In this document: piece after piece, positions 22,753-35,030 of the stretch
Layout: every line of letters begins with the position of its first letter
Position numbering within the stretch: position 1 is the stretch's first letter
Position numbers and translations under genes: made by a program
Notes under the pieces: model-generated
Told to the model about the DNA's origin: nothing
Database searches by the model: none
The model's input: only the letters and a program-made list of their open reading frames with translations
Source of the DNA: Siderastrea radians
Taxonomy: Eukaryota > Cnidaria > Anthozoa > Scleractinia > Rhizangiidae
Direction of reading: 5' to 3'
Length of the DNA stretch: 64,000 nt
NCBI GenBank assembly: GCA_964017195.1
Contig: OZ024898.1
Span: 4,105,482-4,169,481, forward strand

Positions 22753-23115
22753 TCTGAGAATTCCTAGGAATTCCTAGGAATATCTTAAGAATTCTTAGGA
22801 AAAAATTCTTAGGAATTCCTGAGGATTCCTAGGAATTCCTAAGACTTTGAGGTGTGCATTTTCACGGTAAATTTGGACTTGGAATTCCAAGCTTAAATGG
22901 TGCTGGCTTGAAGTTCCTAGGAATTCCTAGGAATTACATACAATGTGTACATATGTAAACCCTGACGAAAAATATTCTGATTAATAAATCTTTGGCTCAT
23001 AAACAATAAATTAATTTACCACTAATATTAAGCTAAGGTGAATATAAACCATACTCTAATTTTATCTACACCACAGCGCATGTAGTACAGTACAGATCCT
23101 AGGAGATCCTAGGAG
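22753..23115. repeat. Cluster of short palindromes (GAATTC/CCTAGG)
   Basis: AGGAATTCCTAGGAATTCCT and variants occur repeatedly at 22753-22850 and 22913-22935, and GATCCTAGGAGATCCTAGGA lies at 23096-23115. Each hexamer is its own inverse, so the stretch can fold many ways. It could be the terminal part of a MITE, but I could not fix boundaries. Confidence 0.6.
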
Positions 23116-25063
23116 ATTGTTGAAGGAGCAATGTAGATGTATGAGGTTCAATTTTCACCGAAATTTAACTTCTAGTATGTAACTAAACAGTGTCAGCCAT
23201 CTAGCCCAGTTGATTGTGTTACAAACGTTTCAATAATTTTGCAATCAAAACAAGAATTTAAAAAATTAGTGTGATACAAAAGACGTTCAGTAAGTTTAAT
23301 TAATATTTGGTTCAATTTTGCCAGTGGTGTTTAGAACTCACTAGAGTGTAGCCTGTGAGCAGGTTCACTAAAAATAAGTGTGCTATTCGTGCGAGTAACT
23401 TGGCAGCGGAAGTGACGGCAAGCGAAGTGGGCCCGGGGGAGAAGAATTTGGCGAGGAAAAGTGAGCCTGCACGAAAGCCATTGAATTTTGAATTCTCCGC
23501 GTTCGTCCATGAACGCAGCATTCTGATTGGTTTGAAATGACACACGATGACAGACTTCATTATTGTGACAAATAACAACCTCGGTTTCTTAGACTGCGAG
23601 CAGTCTCTTTCTTCTCCTAATTGTAGCGAGAAGGAAAATAGAACGACTGCTAGCATGTCTGTTGGTTTCCAACCGATTCAATTTCTTAATGTGAGTCGGC
23701 TGGTTGCGTCTGGTTAGCGATTGCAGTTTTGTGAAATTTTTTGGAATATCAGCCACGTTGGTTCCAGTTATTGCACACTGGTGCAATAATGTTTTACGAA
23801 AAAAGCAAATACTTATTTAATTCATAGCTACTGAAAACCTTGGAGCGAGTAGGCCCCTGGTGTGGTCGATAATCTTTGCAGTGAGAGGAAGCTTCGCAAC
23901 TAAGGTGAATAAATGCTCAATTATATCTCTTGCAGATTGTACATATGAGTATAGCTGTCCATTGTCATGTAAAAGCTACGAGTTTATGCAAAATACAATC
24001 CGCTCATAGATGCTCAAGAAGCCATGTCATAAAAAGGGGACGGTGATGCTTGCCCAACGTTTGAAAGAAGCTTTCAACAACAAAAAATAATATCCCCCCT
24101 TTCTGCGTGTGGCTCAAACCAGGAGTGTCAGAAGGCATTGCCATAGATGTAGATAGATCGAAAATGTAGTTAGGGCGATAAAAAAGGTTTTGAAAAATGC
24201 AGTTATTTTTTTTCCAAGGGAAAATGTAATTATCCTCATCTTATGAGATGAGTTTTACTGTTTTGAGTTTTGAAAAAAAATTAACGGCAAGTAAACTTGA
24301 CTTGCTAGGAAACAGAGTTTTCTAATCGATTTTGTGAGATTAATAGCCGATGAAAACGTGCAGTAGTAGTGGAGTTTTTACCAATTCACTGTGCACAACT
24401 TTCTCTTACATCCAATTTCGAGTTCACCAAAACCGCGAAAGATTCATTTTCCCTTCCAAAACAACTATTTGAACCACTCATTGAAATGCTACATGAAAAT
24501 TTCCAAATTGCCTTCTTAGTTTATGTATATGTAATCGCATGAGGACTAGTAGAATCAGGAGTAGAATTAAGGATTTTTTTTACGCCAACATATATTTAAC
24601 CTGCAGTAAGAGAACAACTGATCAACAAAACAAAGGCAAATAATGCGACGCCATCTCGTTGTTGTAATGATTCTTACAAATCTGTCAACAAATAAAATAA
24701 AAACAAAACAACAACAAAATAAGATTTGAATTAAAAAAGTAAAAAGCTTCGAGTGGCTGATATAGGAGAACATTGACTGTCTGATGGAAAGAGAGTCAAG
24801 CAGGTTCAAGAGTGATCAAACTTGACTGACGACTGGACGCCTAACAAACAACTTAAGTCTCAATAGACTGGCTACGGTGAACACTGGAAGCCTGACAGAT
24901 CAGGGGAACCTTGACCGAGAGAGACTGAGATCGATCTAGCTAGCTGTCATATAGGGGCCTTGGGTTAGCTCTTACCGTAATGCATATGCCCTCCGCCTCA
25001 GTGCATCGCCACGCTATATAACAATTTTCATAATAAGTGTCCCTGGCTCGTTTTCCTAGGATC
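23116..25063. other. Unassigned intergenic DNA with repeat traces
   Basis: No gene is supported. GTAGCCTGTGAGCAGG at about 23347 and GACTGCGAGCAGTCTC at about 23593 look like repeat ends. The piece around 23830-23915 (CTACTGAAAACCTTGGAGCG, GAGAGGAAGCTTCGCAAC) matches 36075-36140. The word GTAATCGCATGAGGAC at about 24532 corresponds to the outer arm of hairpin H2, here without a partner arm. Confidence 0.5.
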
Positions 25064-25257
25064 ACGAAGTTATCATTATTTTGAAATTCGAAGGAAATGC
25101 TATAATTTGTTTCTGATATTGACAGTTTTGTAGAATCTTTGATTTGTTTGAATCGTAGTTGTTGATTACGTTGTTGTTGAAAGCTATCATGTTACAACTC
25201 ATAAACAACGGAAGATCGAAATGGACCTATATAATGGACCCTATTGGACCCCCTTAT

Positions 25258-25505
25258 GGCCAGGGTTCGATTCCGTGTCCCAGTGTCGTATGTGGGTTGA
25301 GTTTGTTGTTCGTTCTCATCCTTGCTCCGAGGGTTTTTCTCCGGGTTCTCCGGTTTTCCTCCCTCCATAAAAACCAACATTTCCAAATTCCAATTCCACC
25401 TGCTTGTAAAGCGCATTTGATTATATTCATATAGAAAATGCACTATACAAGTTCTAAATTATTAGTAGATTATTATTAATATTATTATTATTATTATTAT
25501 TATCC
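25258..25505 (+). mobile_element. tRNA-derived SINE, 5'-deleted
   Basis: Same SINE as 3606-3858, but the A-box half is missing: the sequence begins at TATGGCCAGGGTTCGATTCC. The B-box, body and tail are intact, and the ATT tail is expanded to about ten units. Confidence 0.8.
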
Positions 25506-25599
25506 CTCCCAGAGTCAAACGGTGAGTCTTGATATGGTTCTAACGTTTCCGTCTGCGGATGAAATCTTAAAGTTTGACCACGCAAATGAAAGCTATTAA

Positions 25600-26530
25600 G
25601 GGGCCGACCATTTAACTCTTGAGGGGGGGGGGGGGGGTGGATGATTTCGAAAAAAAATTTCCTGCAAACCCTTGTCGGAAGAAAAAAATTGCATGCAGCA
25701 CAAATGAAATAGAAAAAGAATTCTTGCACTGCTGCAAGCAAGAAAAAAAATGTTGCAAAGCTATTTCATCATTCCAGGGGGACCTTACAAAATCCCAGCA
25801 AAACTGCAACCATTCTTCTCTTGCTCCCTTTAAACTCTGGAGTTGGTTATGCTTCAGAACGTGCAATGCATTCTCAGCTTTATAGGGTCCGACAATCTGT
25901 GAGCCAGCGAGCCACTCCAGTTAGCCTAAATCACACTCTGGTTTAGCCAAAACAACATTCCGGTTAGCCTACCGACTTGCATATTTGCTTGTAGTGTTCT
26001 TCAAGTGCTGTTTGTTTTTATTGCTTATCAATACGAAAAAAAGTGTTCTACCAAGAATTCTTTCGAATTCTCCGATTAAAAATCACAGACATGATTGCTT
26101 AAAATCTCCGAATAAGGTCTTGAAATAGCTGATTTTATAATAAGAAATTCCTCTTCAATCTATGCGTCCAAAACGCCCAAATTGAACACTACTGAAAAGA
26201 ATAAATCCCCCCCCCCAAAAAAACATATTTTTGTATAGCATGATTTTGTATAGCTTACAACAATTTAAGGCTTTGCAGCTCCACATTGAACTATTACAAC
26301 AATAACCACAATGTAAATGTAAATACATTCTGTAAATGTAAACATATGACACTTTTTTGAGGAAAAAAAATCCTGCAGAGAAATGAAGAGGAAAAAAAAT
26401 ATTCTGCAGAGCATTTAGAAGGAAAAAAAATATCCTGCCCACCAGGTTGCTAGAAAAAAAAAGCTTGCTGACCAGAAATCATCCACTCCCCCCCCCCCCC
26501 ACCCCCCTCAAGAGTTAAATGGTCGGCCCC
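25600..26530. mobile_element. PIF/Harbinger-like element, 931 bp, TAA TSD
   Basis: The ends are GGGGCCGACCATTTAACTCT and its perfect inverse, running into G/C homopolymers. TAA is duplicated (25597-25599, 26531-26533), and array 1 (TATTAAGCAG) is the empty site. A TWA duplication and G-rich start suit PIF/Harbinger. The interior has many A-runs with TTCCTGCA or TCCTGCAG, and no transposase. Confidence 0.8.
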
Positions 26531-26954
26531 TAAGGAGTAGCACCTTCCTTATTAAGGCTTAACAACGTGGTGCTAACTTCTGCTTCTGGGGATAAAAACT
26601 TAAATCTGACCATTAAAAGGAAAGCTGTGTTCAGATTAGCAGTACTTTCCTGTGGTGCTGTTTATTACACTGTACAAGGGGGTTTTAACTTTCGAGTCTG
26701 TGGAAGAAATCTTTAAGTGTGACCATTCAAATGAAAGCTACTGAGCAGTACTTTCGTGTGGTGCTGTTTATTATGCTGTACAAGTTGGTTCTAGCTTTTG
26801 AGTCTGTGGACGAAATCCTAAAGTGTGACCATTCAAATGAAAGCTTCTGAGCAGTACTTTCCTGTGGTGCTGTTTATCATGCTGTACAAGGTGGTTCTAA
26901 CTTTTGAGTCTGTGGACGAAATCCTAAAGTGTGACCATTCAAATGAAAGCTACT

Positions 26955-28614
26955 AAGGACGACAGGGCTAACAAAACTAACTACAGGCCCGTAACAGTCT
27001 TAAACTCAGTAGCTAAAGTGTTGGAATCTCTGCTCAGTAAGCAGATCAGTGATAACATTCATTTGACTCACAGATGCACAGAGAAATGTCAGCCTACAGA
27101 AAAATGCATAGCTGCGAGACTAACCTTATACACGTAACGGAGGACTGGAAAAAGGCCGTGGACAACAAGGAATGCGTGGCAGTCTTGTCTACGGACATGA
27201 GCAAAGCTTTTGACTTTCTACATCATGCTCTAATGATAAAGAAACTTGAGGCGTACAGGTTCTCTCATGTATCTTTAGAGCTTATGGGCTCCTAATTTCA
27301 AGAAAGAAAAAATCAAGTCACAATTAATGGTGTCACGAGCTCATGGAAAGACCAGTCAAGGGGCTGTCCTCAAGGCTCATCGTTTGGACCGCTACTTTGG
27401 AACCTGTTCCAAAATGACTTAGTATCTCTTAACGTGCATACCAGCAATTTGTTCACGTACGCTGACGACCACCAGATATTAATTTCAACGGAACAAGTAT
27501 CGAGACTGAGCTTCCTCCCTCAAGAAAGAAACAGAAAACGTATCACATTGGTATAAGGATAACCTTCTCCAAGCTAATCCGAACAAATACCAAATCCTAG
27601 TCATAGCGCCTCAACGGGGTGACAACAACGCAACGGACACGTGTACCCTGAAAATCGATGATCAACAAATCAGACCAACGAAGAATCTGAAGATAGTTGG
27701 AATTAATATGGATGACGAACTCTCTTTCAGCGATCATATCAGCGACATATGTAAGAAAACCAGCCGAAAAGTGGGTGTGTTAGCAAGACTCAGAAGCCTC
27801 ATCTCATGTGAGACCAAGCTCCACTTATATCTAACTGCAATACTACCGAATCTAACATACTGCCAGACAGTTTGGCACTTCTGCAAAGTGTCCCACAGGC
27901 GTAAACTCGAAAGAGTACAAGAACGCGCGCTAAGAGTTATTTTTAACTCCAAGACAGATACGATGTTCCTCTAAGCCGTGCAAAACTACCCTCCCTTTAC
28001 AACAGAGTCGGCTTCAGGACATCGCGATCTTAATGTTCAAAGTAAAAAATGGCCTTGCCCCTGACTACATTATGGAACTTTTCAGAAACTCGAACAAAGG
28101 CTATTCTCTCAGAAACGCTGACTTCGATCTGCCTCGGTTCTCTTCAGTTCACTATGGAAAACACTCCATCAGATATCTTGGCCCTTACCTCTGGTCCAGA
28201 TTAAGCGCTGTTGACAGAAAGAGACTGACTATTGGAAATTGTAGAAACAGCATACGAGACAAAGACCTCACCGCCCTAATCGACGACGCGTGTTCTTATT
28301 GCGCCTATGTGCTACTTGAGATCCGACAATTTACTTATGTATCTACTTATCACTTCTTTTATTTTTATCTTTTTAACTGTTCCTTAGTTAAGTATAATAA
28401 TGTATTTGTGAGTTTAGAAACCGTTTTTTAAACCACCTATTCCTATTCTTATTCATTCCCCCTAATTCTAATATAGTAAAATATTGTAATTTTTAAATGT
28501 ATATTGTAAATTTTAATTTATTTTAAGTAGTAGAGTGTCCCCAATTAGCTGTCACAAGCTAAATACCCACCCTGACACTTTAATAAAAGTTATTCATTCA
28601 TTCATTCATTCATT
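26955..28614 (+). pseudogene. 5'-truncated LINE (CR1/Jockey-like) reverse transcriptase
   Basis: Reverse-transcriptase motifs are readable across three frames: NYRPVTVLNSVAKVLESLL at the start, SKAFDFLHHALMIKKLEAY (motif A), GCPQGSSFGPLLWNLFQNDL (motif B) and TYADDHQI (the YADD catalytic box). Then come the thumb and connection region LSFSDHISDICKKTSRKVGV and LPNLTYCQTVWHFC, and the C-terminal KVKNGLAPDYIMELF. Several frameshifts and stops make it non-functional. The 3' end has TTAATAAAAG followed by about six ATTC repeats, the short-repeat tail usual for CR1/L2/Jockey-type LINEs. It lies inside a satellite unit, with endonuclease and N-terminal RT regions absent. Confidence 0.85.
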
Positions 28615-29605
28615 CAAGCAGTACTTTCCTGTGGTTCTGTTTCAGTTATGCTGTACAAGGTGGTACTAACTTTTGAGTCTGTGGATGAAATCCCAAAGTG
28701 TGACCATTCAAATGAAAGCTAGAGACGTAACAGAAGTAACAGCTAAGCCACGAAATCATGCTGGATTAAGGTCTGACACGACAACGAGAAAACATTGTGA
28801 GGTTATAATTGCAAAAAACATGAAAACTTACCAGTTGGCAAATTGAGAATAAGTTTAAAACTGCCAGTGTTGCCCTGTTAATCAACCAAAAGAAATCATT
28901 ATAAGGTGCTTTGACCAGCACACTGCTCTGACAATGAAGGTAGAAAGAAGTGTGACAAGGCAGCTACACGATAAAGAGCAAACTTCACAGCTAACATACC
29001 TCCGGCTCTCCCTGCAGAAATGACTCAATGGCTGAGGTGTTTATGCCTTTTAAACTCTTGTTAATTCAAGCAACGGCCTATAAATGTCTTGATGACGCAA
29101 GCCAACGTAGCAACAACGTAACATAATTGCAGCTACTTTATTCCAAGAAATAGTATTCTACTTTTAAGCATTGCAGTTTAAGGACATTTATATGTAAATA
29201 TGTACTTTTTAATATTGTAAAGCGGAAAGGACGCTATAGAATATATTGTTTATTGTTATTATCGTTTAAAGATGCCTTGCGGAGGTCTGTTTTGTAATTA
29301 TGTTTCCCCCGTATTACCCAGTTTTCGGTCCTTTGCTTTTGACTGAATAATTTCATTGAATTCCGAATTTCATTCCCAAACTCAATAGCTTTTATCTTCG
29401 CTAAAAAGTTATTCTTATTGCCAAGAGCTGATTTTTCCTTTTTCGAACAAAAGCAATAAGTATCGTTTTCTCCTTTAATGTTAGTTGTTTATAAGTTTGT
29501 TTGTTTAAAGTCTCAGTAATGAAACATTTTCTCTTGCTTTGAGACGCTTGGGAAACGATAAAGTATATTTACTAATTTGCAACTTGTTCCAGTTTTTACT
29601 GAAAA

Positions 29606-29666
29606 AGAAGAAGAAGAAAAAGAAGAAGACGAAGAAGAAAAATAACAACAACAACAACAACAACAA
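29606..29666. repeat. (GAA)n-(ACA)n microsatellite
   Basis: Counterpart of 5142-5192. The Ser/Cys-rich minus-strand ORF over it is a repeat translation. Confidence 0.9.
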
Positions 29667-30337
29667 GGAATAATGATTAAATTACTATTAATATAACCTA
29701 TATACAAACGTAAGCACAAGTTTTTAGAACCTATAAGAAACACATTAAAATCTAATCTGTTAACCAGCATATTGGACAAATATAATGCTCGCTGTGGCTT
29801 AATCCTTAATGACCAGCAGCCGGTCAATTACAAGGTCCTCAAGAAAACTAAATGACCGCCAGTCCGATATCAGTTGACAAATTCAAGAAAATCAAAGGAG
29901 ATTCTTTTCTTCGAACTATTATTAAAAGCAAGCATTTTTAATTTAGTATACACAATTCGTTAATCAAGCTTAATACTCCGACACTCTACTTTAAATTTAA
30001 ATAGAGTTATTCAATCATTCAAAGCGATTCAATTCGAAATACGCTACCCTATTCTGTAAGAGCTCTGTACTTCGCAAACTCAACCGGCCTTAAAGTGCCA
30101 CTGGGACGAAAATTCATAGGTTTATTTCGGCCAAATTCTGTCGCAGAATATCGCATTTTGTTCATATTTCCCCAGAAAAGTGAACAACAAACCTTCCATC
30201 CTAATATTTTTTAGCTCCAAAGTCGCGTAAAATGTGTCCGCCATTACTGAAAACGTGTTCCTTGGTGATTGCGCAATTTAATAGCTCGTGACGTCAGAGG
30301 CTCACCTCAGTCGCGTTTCCTTGTGTTTTAACTGAAG

Positions 30338-30460
30338 ATGTCTACCGTCGACTGCGAAACCTCCGAAGAGTATTTCTACTATTCGGAACAGTCTTTAGCT
30401 TCCGAAGAATCTGAGGATTCGTTTCATTCGGCAAATGGAGAATTTTTCTTACCGTACGAT
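30338..30460 (+). CDS. Acidic Ser-rich first exon inside the TTAA element
   Basis: The exon encodes 41 residues from MSTVDCETSEEYFYYSEQ through ASEESEDSFHSANG to FFLPYD, then a GTAAGA donor in phase 0. The D/E/S-rich composition resembles N-termini of the P2X7-tail-like (zinc-binding 'ballast' domain) proteins common in cnidarian genomes, and of the 54314-54433 exon in the second TTAA element. No following Cys-rich exon was found, so the gene is incomplete and the family call is a guess. Confidence 0.4.
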
Positions 30461-30599
30461 GTAAGAACTGATGTGAGGTTTCAACTAATAATCTTGTCAA
30501 CAAACTGTTTCAAGTTTTTTTTTTCTCGCCATATTATTTGAGTTATTTGGCGGGAGTTCAAAACATAAGCGAAACATGCTTATACAATGATTGTAGTTC

Positions 30600-30795
30600 A
30601 GGCCCCAGTTGCTCAAAAAGTGGATAACTCTTTTTCAACGGACAAGTCGCTGTCCGGCGGATAAAATTTATCGCTTGCTTCATCTCGGTTGTTCAAAGCT
30701 TGGATCGCGCCAGCCAGCTGTTTAGCCGCTATCCAGCAGATAAGGTTGTCCATTCCAAAGTAGGTTGCGTAACTTTTATCCACTGAATAAACCTG
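30600..30795. repeat. MITE fragment
   Basis: The start GGCCCCAGTTGCTCAAAAAG with repeated GTGGATAAC, GGATAA and TATCCA words looks like one end of a TIR element. The matching end is not found, so this appears truncated. The minus-strand ORF 30613-30903 is its translation. Confidence 0.45.
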
Positions 30796-30799
30796 TAGC

Positions 30800-32325
30800 A
30801 AAATAGACATGGCTGTTCGAAGAATTGATCTTTTAAGCTGTGGACACTTAGACAAAACACCTATAAAAACTTTAGATTTTGATGCTCGCGAATTCTCAAC
30901 CATGCATGGATCGATCGATGTTATTGTTGGTGTGGGAGAAAATAAAAGAAGCTACACTGTATACTTTGTCTGCCGTTGTTTTTGTTCATTATATATTTTA
31001 AAAAAGCATTGAGATTTTTGGCCATTCTTGGCATAGTCTGGGAAACGCTCTTGAAAAACCGTAATTGTTGTAGTCAGCTGGCAGGCACCTTATCGTGTCC
31101 ATCATAGTACAGTGGTCACTTTAATATCACATTGAAACACAAGTGCTTGGCGCTGCTAAATATTTTAAACAGTTTTTATAGAATTCTTTTTCTGAGCCGA
31201 AAGACGTGAAACAAATCAAAACCTTTTTTCAAGAACTGGAGGCCTTGTGTGACCGGAATCTAAATATTTGTAGTCAAAATTAAAAGCCATGAGAAAAATT
31301 TTCTGCTGCTCAACAACAACATGCGGACTGCCGAGGAAACGAAGCTTTCGCTTGCCTTATTCGCTACATAAAAATAATAACTTGATATTTAATCATTTTT
31401 CTTAGTAGTTCATTTACTAAGATTGCTATGACAGTTAAAAGAAATTACATTGTTAAACCCTTAGGCAAATAGTAGCGTGTGATATTTTTTCCCCAACTTC
31501 AATTTCCACACACCAACGATCTGATCTATTGAAGCCTTCATCTCGAACAACAACAACAACAGTTTATTTGCATTCCCAATTACAAATGCCATTGCACATA
31601 GAAAAGAGAAAGAAACAAAAAAGCGAAATCGATTAATTTACAATTCTGTATCTGTTGACCATTTCTTAATGCAAAAGCTTCGTAAATGAAGTAACCTAAT
31701 TTTTTACAAGTGAAAGTGTCAATGCTATTTAAGAAAAATACAATTTTGTCAAGAGCATTTAAGAATCGAAATCGAAATATTAACAAATAATATCGTCCAT
31801 TATAGATTTTCTAATTGCATCATATCTATTGCAAGATAAGAGGAAGTGTATTTCGTTTTCAACTTCATTTGAGCTGCAGCATTGACCAATTCTCAGATGC
31901 TCAGGGAGTTCAGCGGTGGAATGTCTTCCATTTTCAATTCTTACTGGTTGTAATTACCTAACCTAAGTTTTGCTACTGTCCGAACAATAATGTCAATCGA
32001 CTGTTCACCGACAGGGAATAAAGAGAGGAAAGTTTCTCCACATTCAGGATGGTATGTTATAAAATAAATGTCCATGCTTCTGAGCGATTACTGCTCTGAA
32101 ATTAACACACATGGACTCGATTTAAAAAAGGAAAAGATAAGCAGTACAAAGTATGTCAGCTTAATCACGGCGGTCAGGACTGCATTCGCCAAGGATCTTC
32201 ACGGTAGCAGACGGCAGAACTGAAAGGGTTTTCCACGACGATAATAAATTTTAAAATACGTTAAAAGAAAATCAGTTTTGTACAATGGTGGATCTGTTGA
32301 AAAAGAAACTATCACTTCAACTGCG
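30800..32325. other. Interior of the TTAA element, no gene seen
   Basis: AT-rich, with only short ORFs. An (ACA)n run lies at 31548-31562. The expected transposase is absent or beyond recognition. Confidence 0.45.
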
Positions 32326-32606
32326 TTATAAGATTAGGTACCTTTCGTCTTGTTCGCGCAGATAATGTTTTTTTCCGGTTCTTTTTTCCATATAGTTGGA
32401 ATGGGCAATGAATGATCGAACTCTGGGATCTTGCGGCATGAAAAACCTGTCCGTGAAGTGATCAAAATGCCTCTCGGGTTGAAATTCGCACTGTGTGTGT
32501 CTTTCCATTGCGAGTCCGCTCGCAGGACTTCGATGAAGCGAAATACTTGCTCGGTGGTTGGATTTATTGTTGTAGCATTGTACAACACAAGTACTACCTG
32601 TCATAA
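32326..32606 (-). pseudogene. Decayed THAP-like zinc-finger fragment
   Basis: Read on the minus strand, TCVVQCYNNKSNHRASISLH gives a C-x3-C pair and a SxHRxP-like strand as in THAP domains. In the next frame DSQWKDTHSANFNPRG matches the xxFNP step, and DHSLPIPTIW matches the AVPTIF-type motif at the end of a THAP domain. At least one frameshift lies between. Its place, just inside one terminus of a TTAA-flanked element and pointing inward, supports a Kolobok-type DNA-binding domain. Confidence 0.5.
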
Positions 32607-33058
32607 CTGCTGTAGCAAGAGAGATTTCAAAGTCGTGCAACAAACACTTGGCAAGAAATCTTTCCTCGAGGACAGTTTCATTTCCCGTGGCAAGTATTAA
32701 ACCATGTGAAGGCACTAGGCTTGAGGTGAGCCTCTGACGTCACCTCCGCTCATTCGCAAGCCAGCTTCCGGAACAAGGGCCAGTAATGGCGGCCGCAAAA
32801 TCTCTCCACAAAAACCGTCCGAAAAAAGCGACTTCTGGTAGTCGTAATAAGATGAAATTTGGCATGGTGACTAAGAACCACAAACTGTGTTCGAAAATGT
32901 AAAAATATGGAATACCAAAATTCTGGTCCCAGTGGCACTTTAATATACTGGGGGCGCAGAATACCAAGCCAAGAGTTGTGACACTTGGTTTCTATTTCGG
33001 CCGAGTTCTGGTCAAAGTCCTCAAAACACTAAATATAACCGTTAATCCGATATTTTTG

Positions 33059-35030
33059 ACAAGTTATAATATGTAGATTTAGCCAAGCCTAAAAGCGGAG
33101 CCGCGAAGGAATAAACTGGTGTTCGTTTCTCAAAAATAGTCCTGAAACTTTTCGGTCTGAAATATATTTCGGGGCTTTTTTTGGCTCGTTCGCTTTCGAA
33201 AAGCGTTTCTCAAAAAGCCTGAAAGTGTTCCGAATTGTCCTCCAATATTTTGGGGATCTGTTCTGTAAAACCAAGCTCGAAAGGTCATTCTAGAGGCTGA
33301 GCACAGCTTGATTATTTTACCCACGAGCCCGTCTTGCTTGGTCTTTGCAATGTTTCCATATCCTGTCATTAACTGTCAAGGCTTGTCAATCTCCTTGGAT
33401 TATTGGCTGTTCGCTTGAATGAACTTGAAACGGCGCTCATTTACAAAAACAAAATAAAAATTATTCGACTGTTTAAATGGGTTTATTAAATCTTCATCGC
33501 GTTCGGATGTTAACAAATAACATGAACTGCCACTAAATAAAAATATTAGTCTGGTCAAAAATTTATACTGACATTTCACCGGTATTTTACAGGGATTACC
33601 CGAAAGAAAGGATCTGGGGAGCTTCGAAGCACTTGTAATGTGTACTTATCGAAGAAATGTCGCGTAGGTTTTAGCAGCCGCGAAAAAATTCAAGCACTTT
33701 GAGGAATACACATTACTTACCGGATAAAATAGCTTTAAACTCAAAACTGCTTCGCTTATAGTTACTTATAAGTAACCCTTATATTTCGTTCTCTAACTTG
33801 GGACCATCGAGATTGAAAACAAACAAACAAACACCGTCCAAAGCGCATTCTTAACTCTGTGGCATAAGATTTACGGCTGCAAATTGTCTGAAATTCGAGC
33901 GCTTTTAAAAATGCACAGAGCTGTTTTTGGAAGCTTTTCGGATACAATAGGTTTAAACCGACAACTGCTTCGCTTACAGTTTTTCAAATAACTGTTATGT
34001 TTCGTTCTCTAACTACAGACCTTCAAGATTCAAAACAAAGAAACACCAAACACGCTTTAATTAAATTATGCTGGCATAAGTTTTGCGGATGCGAAGTAAA
34101 CATAAAGTTAGGCGCTTTGAGGACTGCACAAAACTGTTTTCGGAAGCTTTTGGGATAAAATAGCTTTAGACCAACAACTGCTTCGCTTAAAAGATTATTA
34201 CTATTGAAAACGTCTAGGACAAGAAAATCGACAGTTGCACAAAGAGATGGACTGGACAGTCAAAATTGAAAGCAAAGCTTGTGCAGTTGTCTTGCGGCTG
34301 TGCTTAGACCTAATGTTATGAATAAACAAACACAAAACAATTCGCGTTACACTTCCAAAATCGTAGGTCGGTCCACGCGAGTGAAATCGGCTGAGCATGG
34401 CAAAATATTCAAGAATCTGTCACAAATCTGTGCGCGTTTTCTAAAAATTTTCTCTAATGGCATAAATCAAATTTCCATTTCAAAACGTAATTTCTTTCAC
34501 CGTAATACTCGAAATCATGTACCTTAGACCCTTTAAAAACTTCACGTACTCGGTTGTGTTTCAGAACAGGGCAAACTCTCCGCCGTGAAGAAAACAAAGC
34601 GATGGAGTCCTTTGAAGGCAGCTTTCGTAACTTGAACTTTTCGCCTTGTACCAGTATTCTTTTGAACTTTTTCTTTCCATTTATAGATATTAGATGTTTT
34701 TTTTGTCAAGTATAAGACTTCAGTACTCTCGAGCAATCGTTAAATTCTAAAGAAGCTTAAGCTTGTAAAGAAACCTCTTTTTCAAAAGCGACGGTGGTCA
34801 TGCGATTTCCTGCCAAGAAAAACGCCGGTTGCCCGAAAGCACCGCGCGATTTCCCGCCAAGAAAAGATGGCATTCTCTACCCCCGTCGGGTTGTCTTGGG
34901 ACTCCCCTCCCCCTCCCACAGAGTCTGTGCGAACGGAGGGACGTACGGATGTACGGACGTACGGACGGTCACGTGACTGTTACGTCACAATCAAAATTTC
35001 TCGGATTGATAGGTTACCAAATTTTGAATG
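33059..35030 (-). repeat. Dispersed repeat S, inverted copy
   Basis: Reverse complement of 1-48 plus 1806-3340. It lacks the 49-1805 insertion and contains a local tandem expansion (33725-34190). It abuts the truncated R1 copy at 33058. Confidence 0.8.
33725..34190 (-). repeat. About 215-bp tandem repeat within S
   Basis: AACTGCTTCGCTTA recurs at 33745, 33963 and 34176 (218 and 213 bp apart) with intervening similarity (TTCGTTCTCTAAC, GGCATAAG, GGAAGCTTTT). The forward S copy has one unit near 2660-2830. Confidence 0.7.

Larger units (their letters stand above)
25530..28724 (+). repeat. 105-bp satellite, array 2 (interrupted)
   Basis: Satellite pieces lie at 25530-25599, 26534-26954 and 28615-28724, corresponding to array 1. 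The gaps are exactly the two insertions described separately. Confidence 0.85.
30094..32939. mobile_element. TTAA-flanked element (Kolobok/piggyBac type), 2846 bp
   Basis: The ends are AGTGCCACTGGGAC and its perfect inverse, flanked by TTAA (30090-30093, 32940-32943). The first R1 copy (GGCCTTGTTATACC near 5637) is the pre-insertion site. Subterminal AAGTCGC and CCGCCATTACTG occur in inverted orientation on both sides. It carries a plus-strand acidic first exon near the left end and a minus-strand THAP-like fragment near the right end. TTAA occurs in piggyBac and Kolobok; the THAP-like piece favours Kolobok. No DDE transposase domain is seen, so it is probably internally deleted. Confidence 0.75.
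25064..33058 (+). repeat. Segmental repeat R1, second copy with three insertions
   Basis: Colinear with 3343-5767. Insertions are a Harbinger-like element, a truncated LINE and a TTAA-flanked element. At 33058 it stops abruptly against the inverted S repeat, losing the right part of the MITE that the first copy keeps (5768-5926). Confidence 0.85.
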
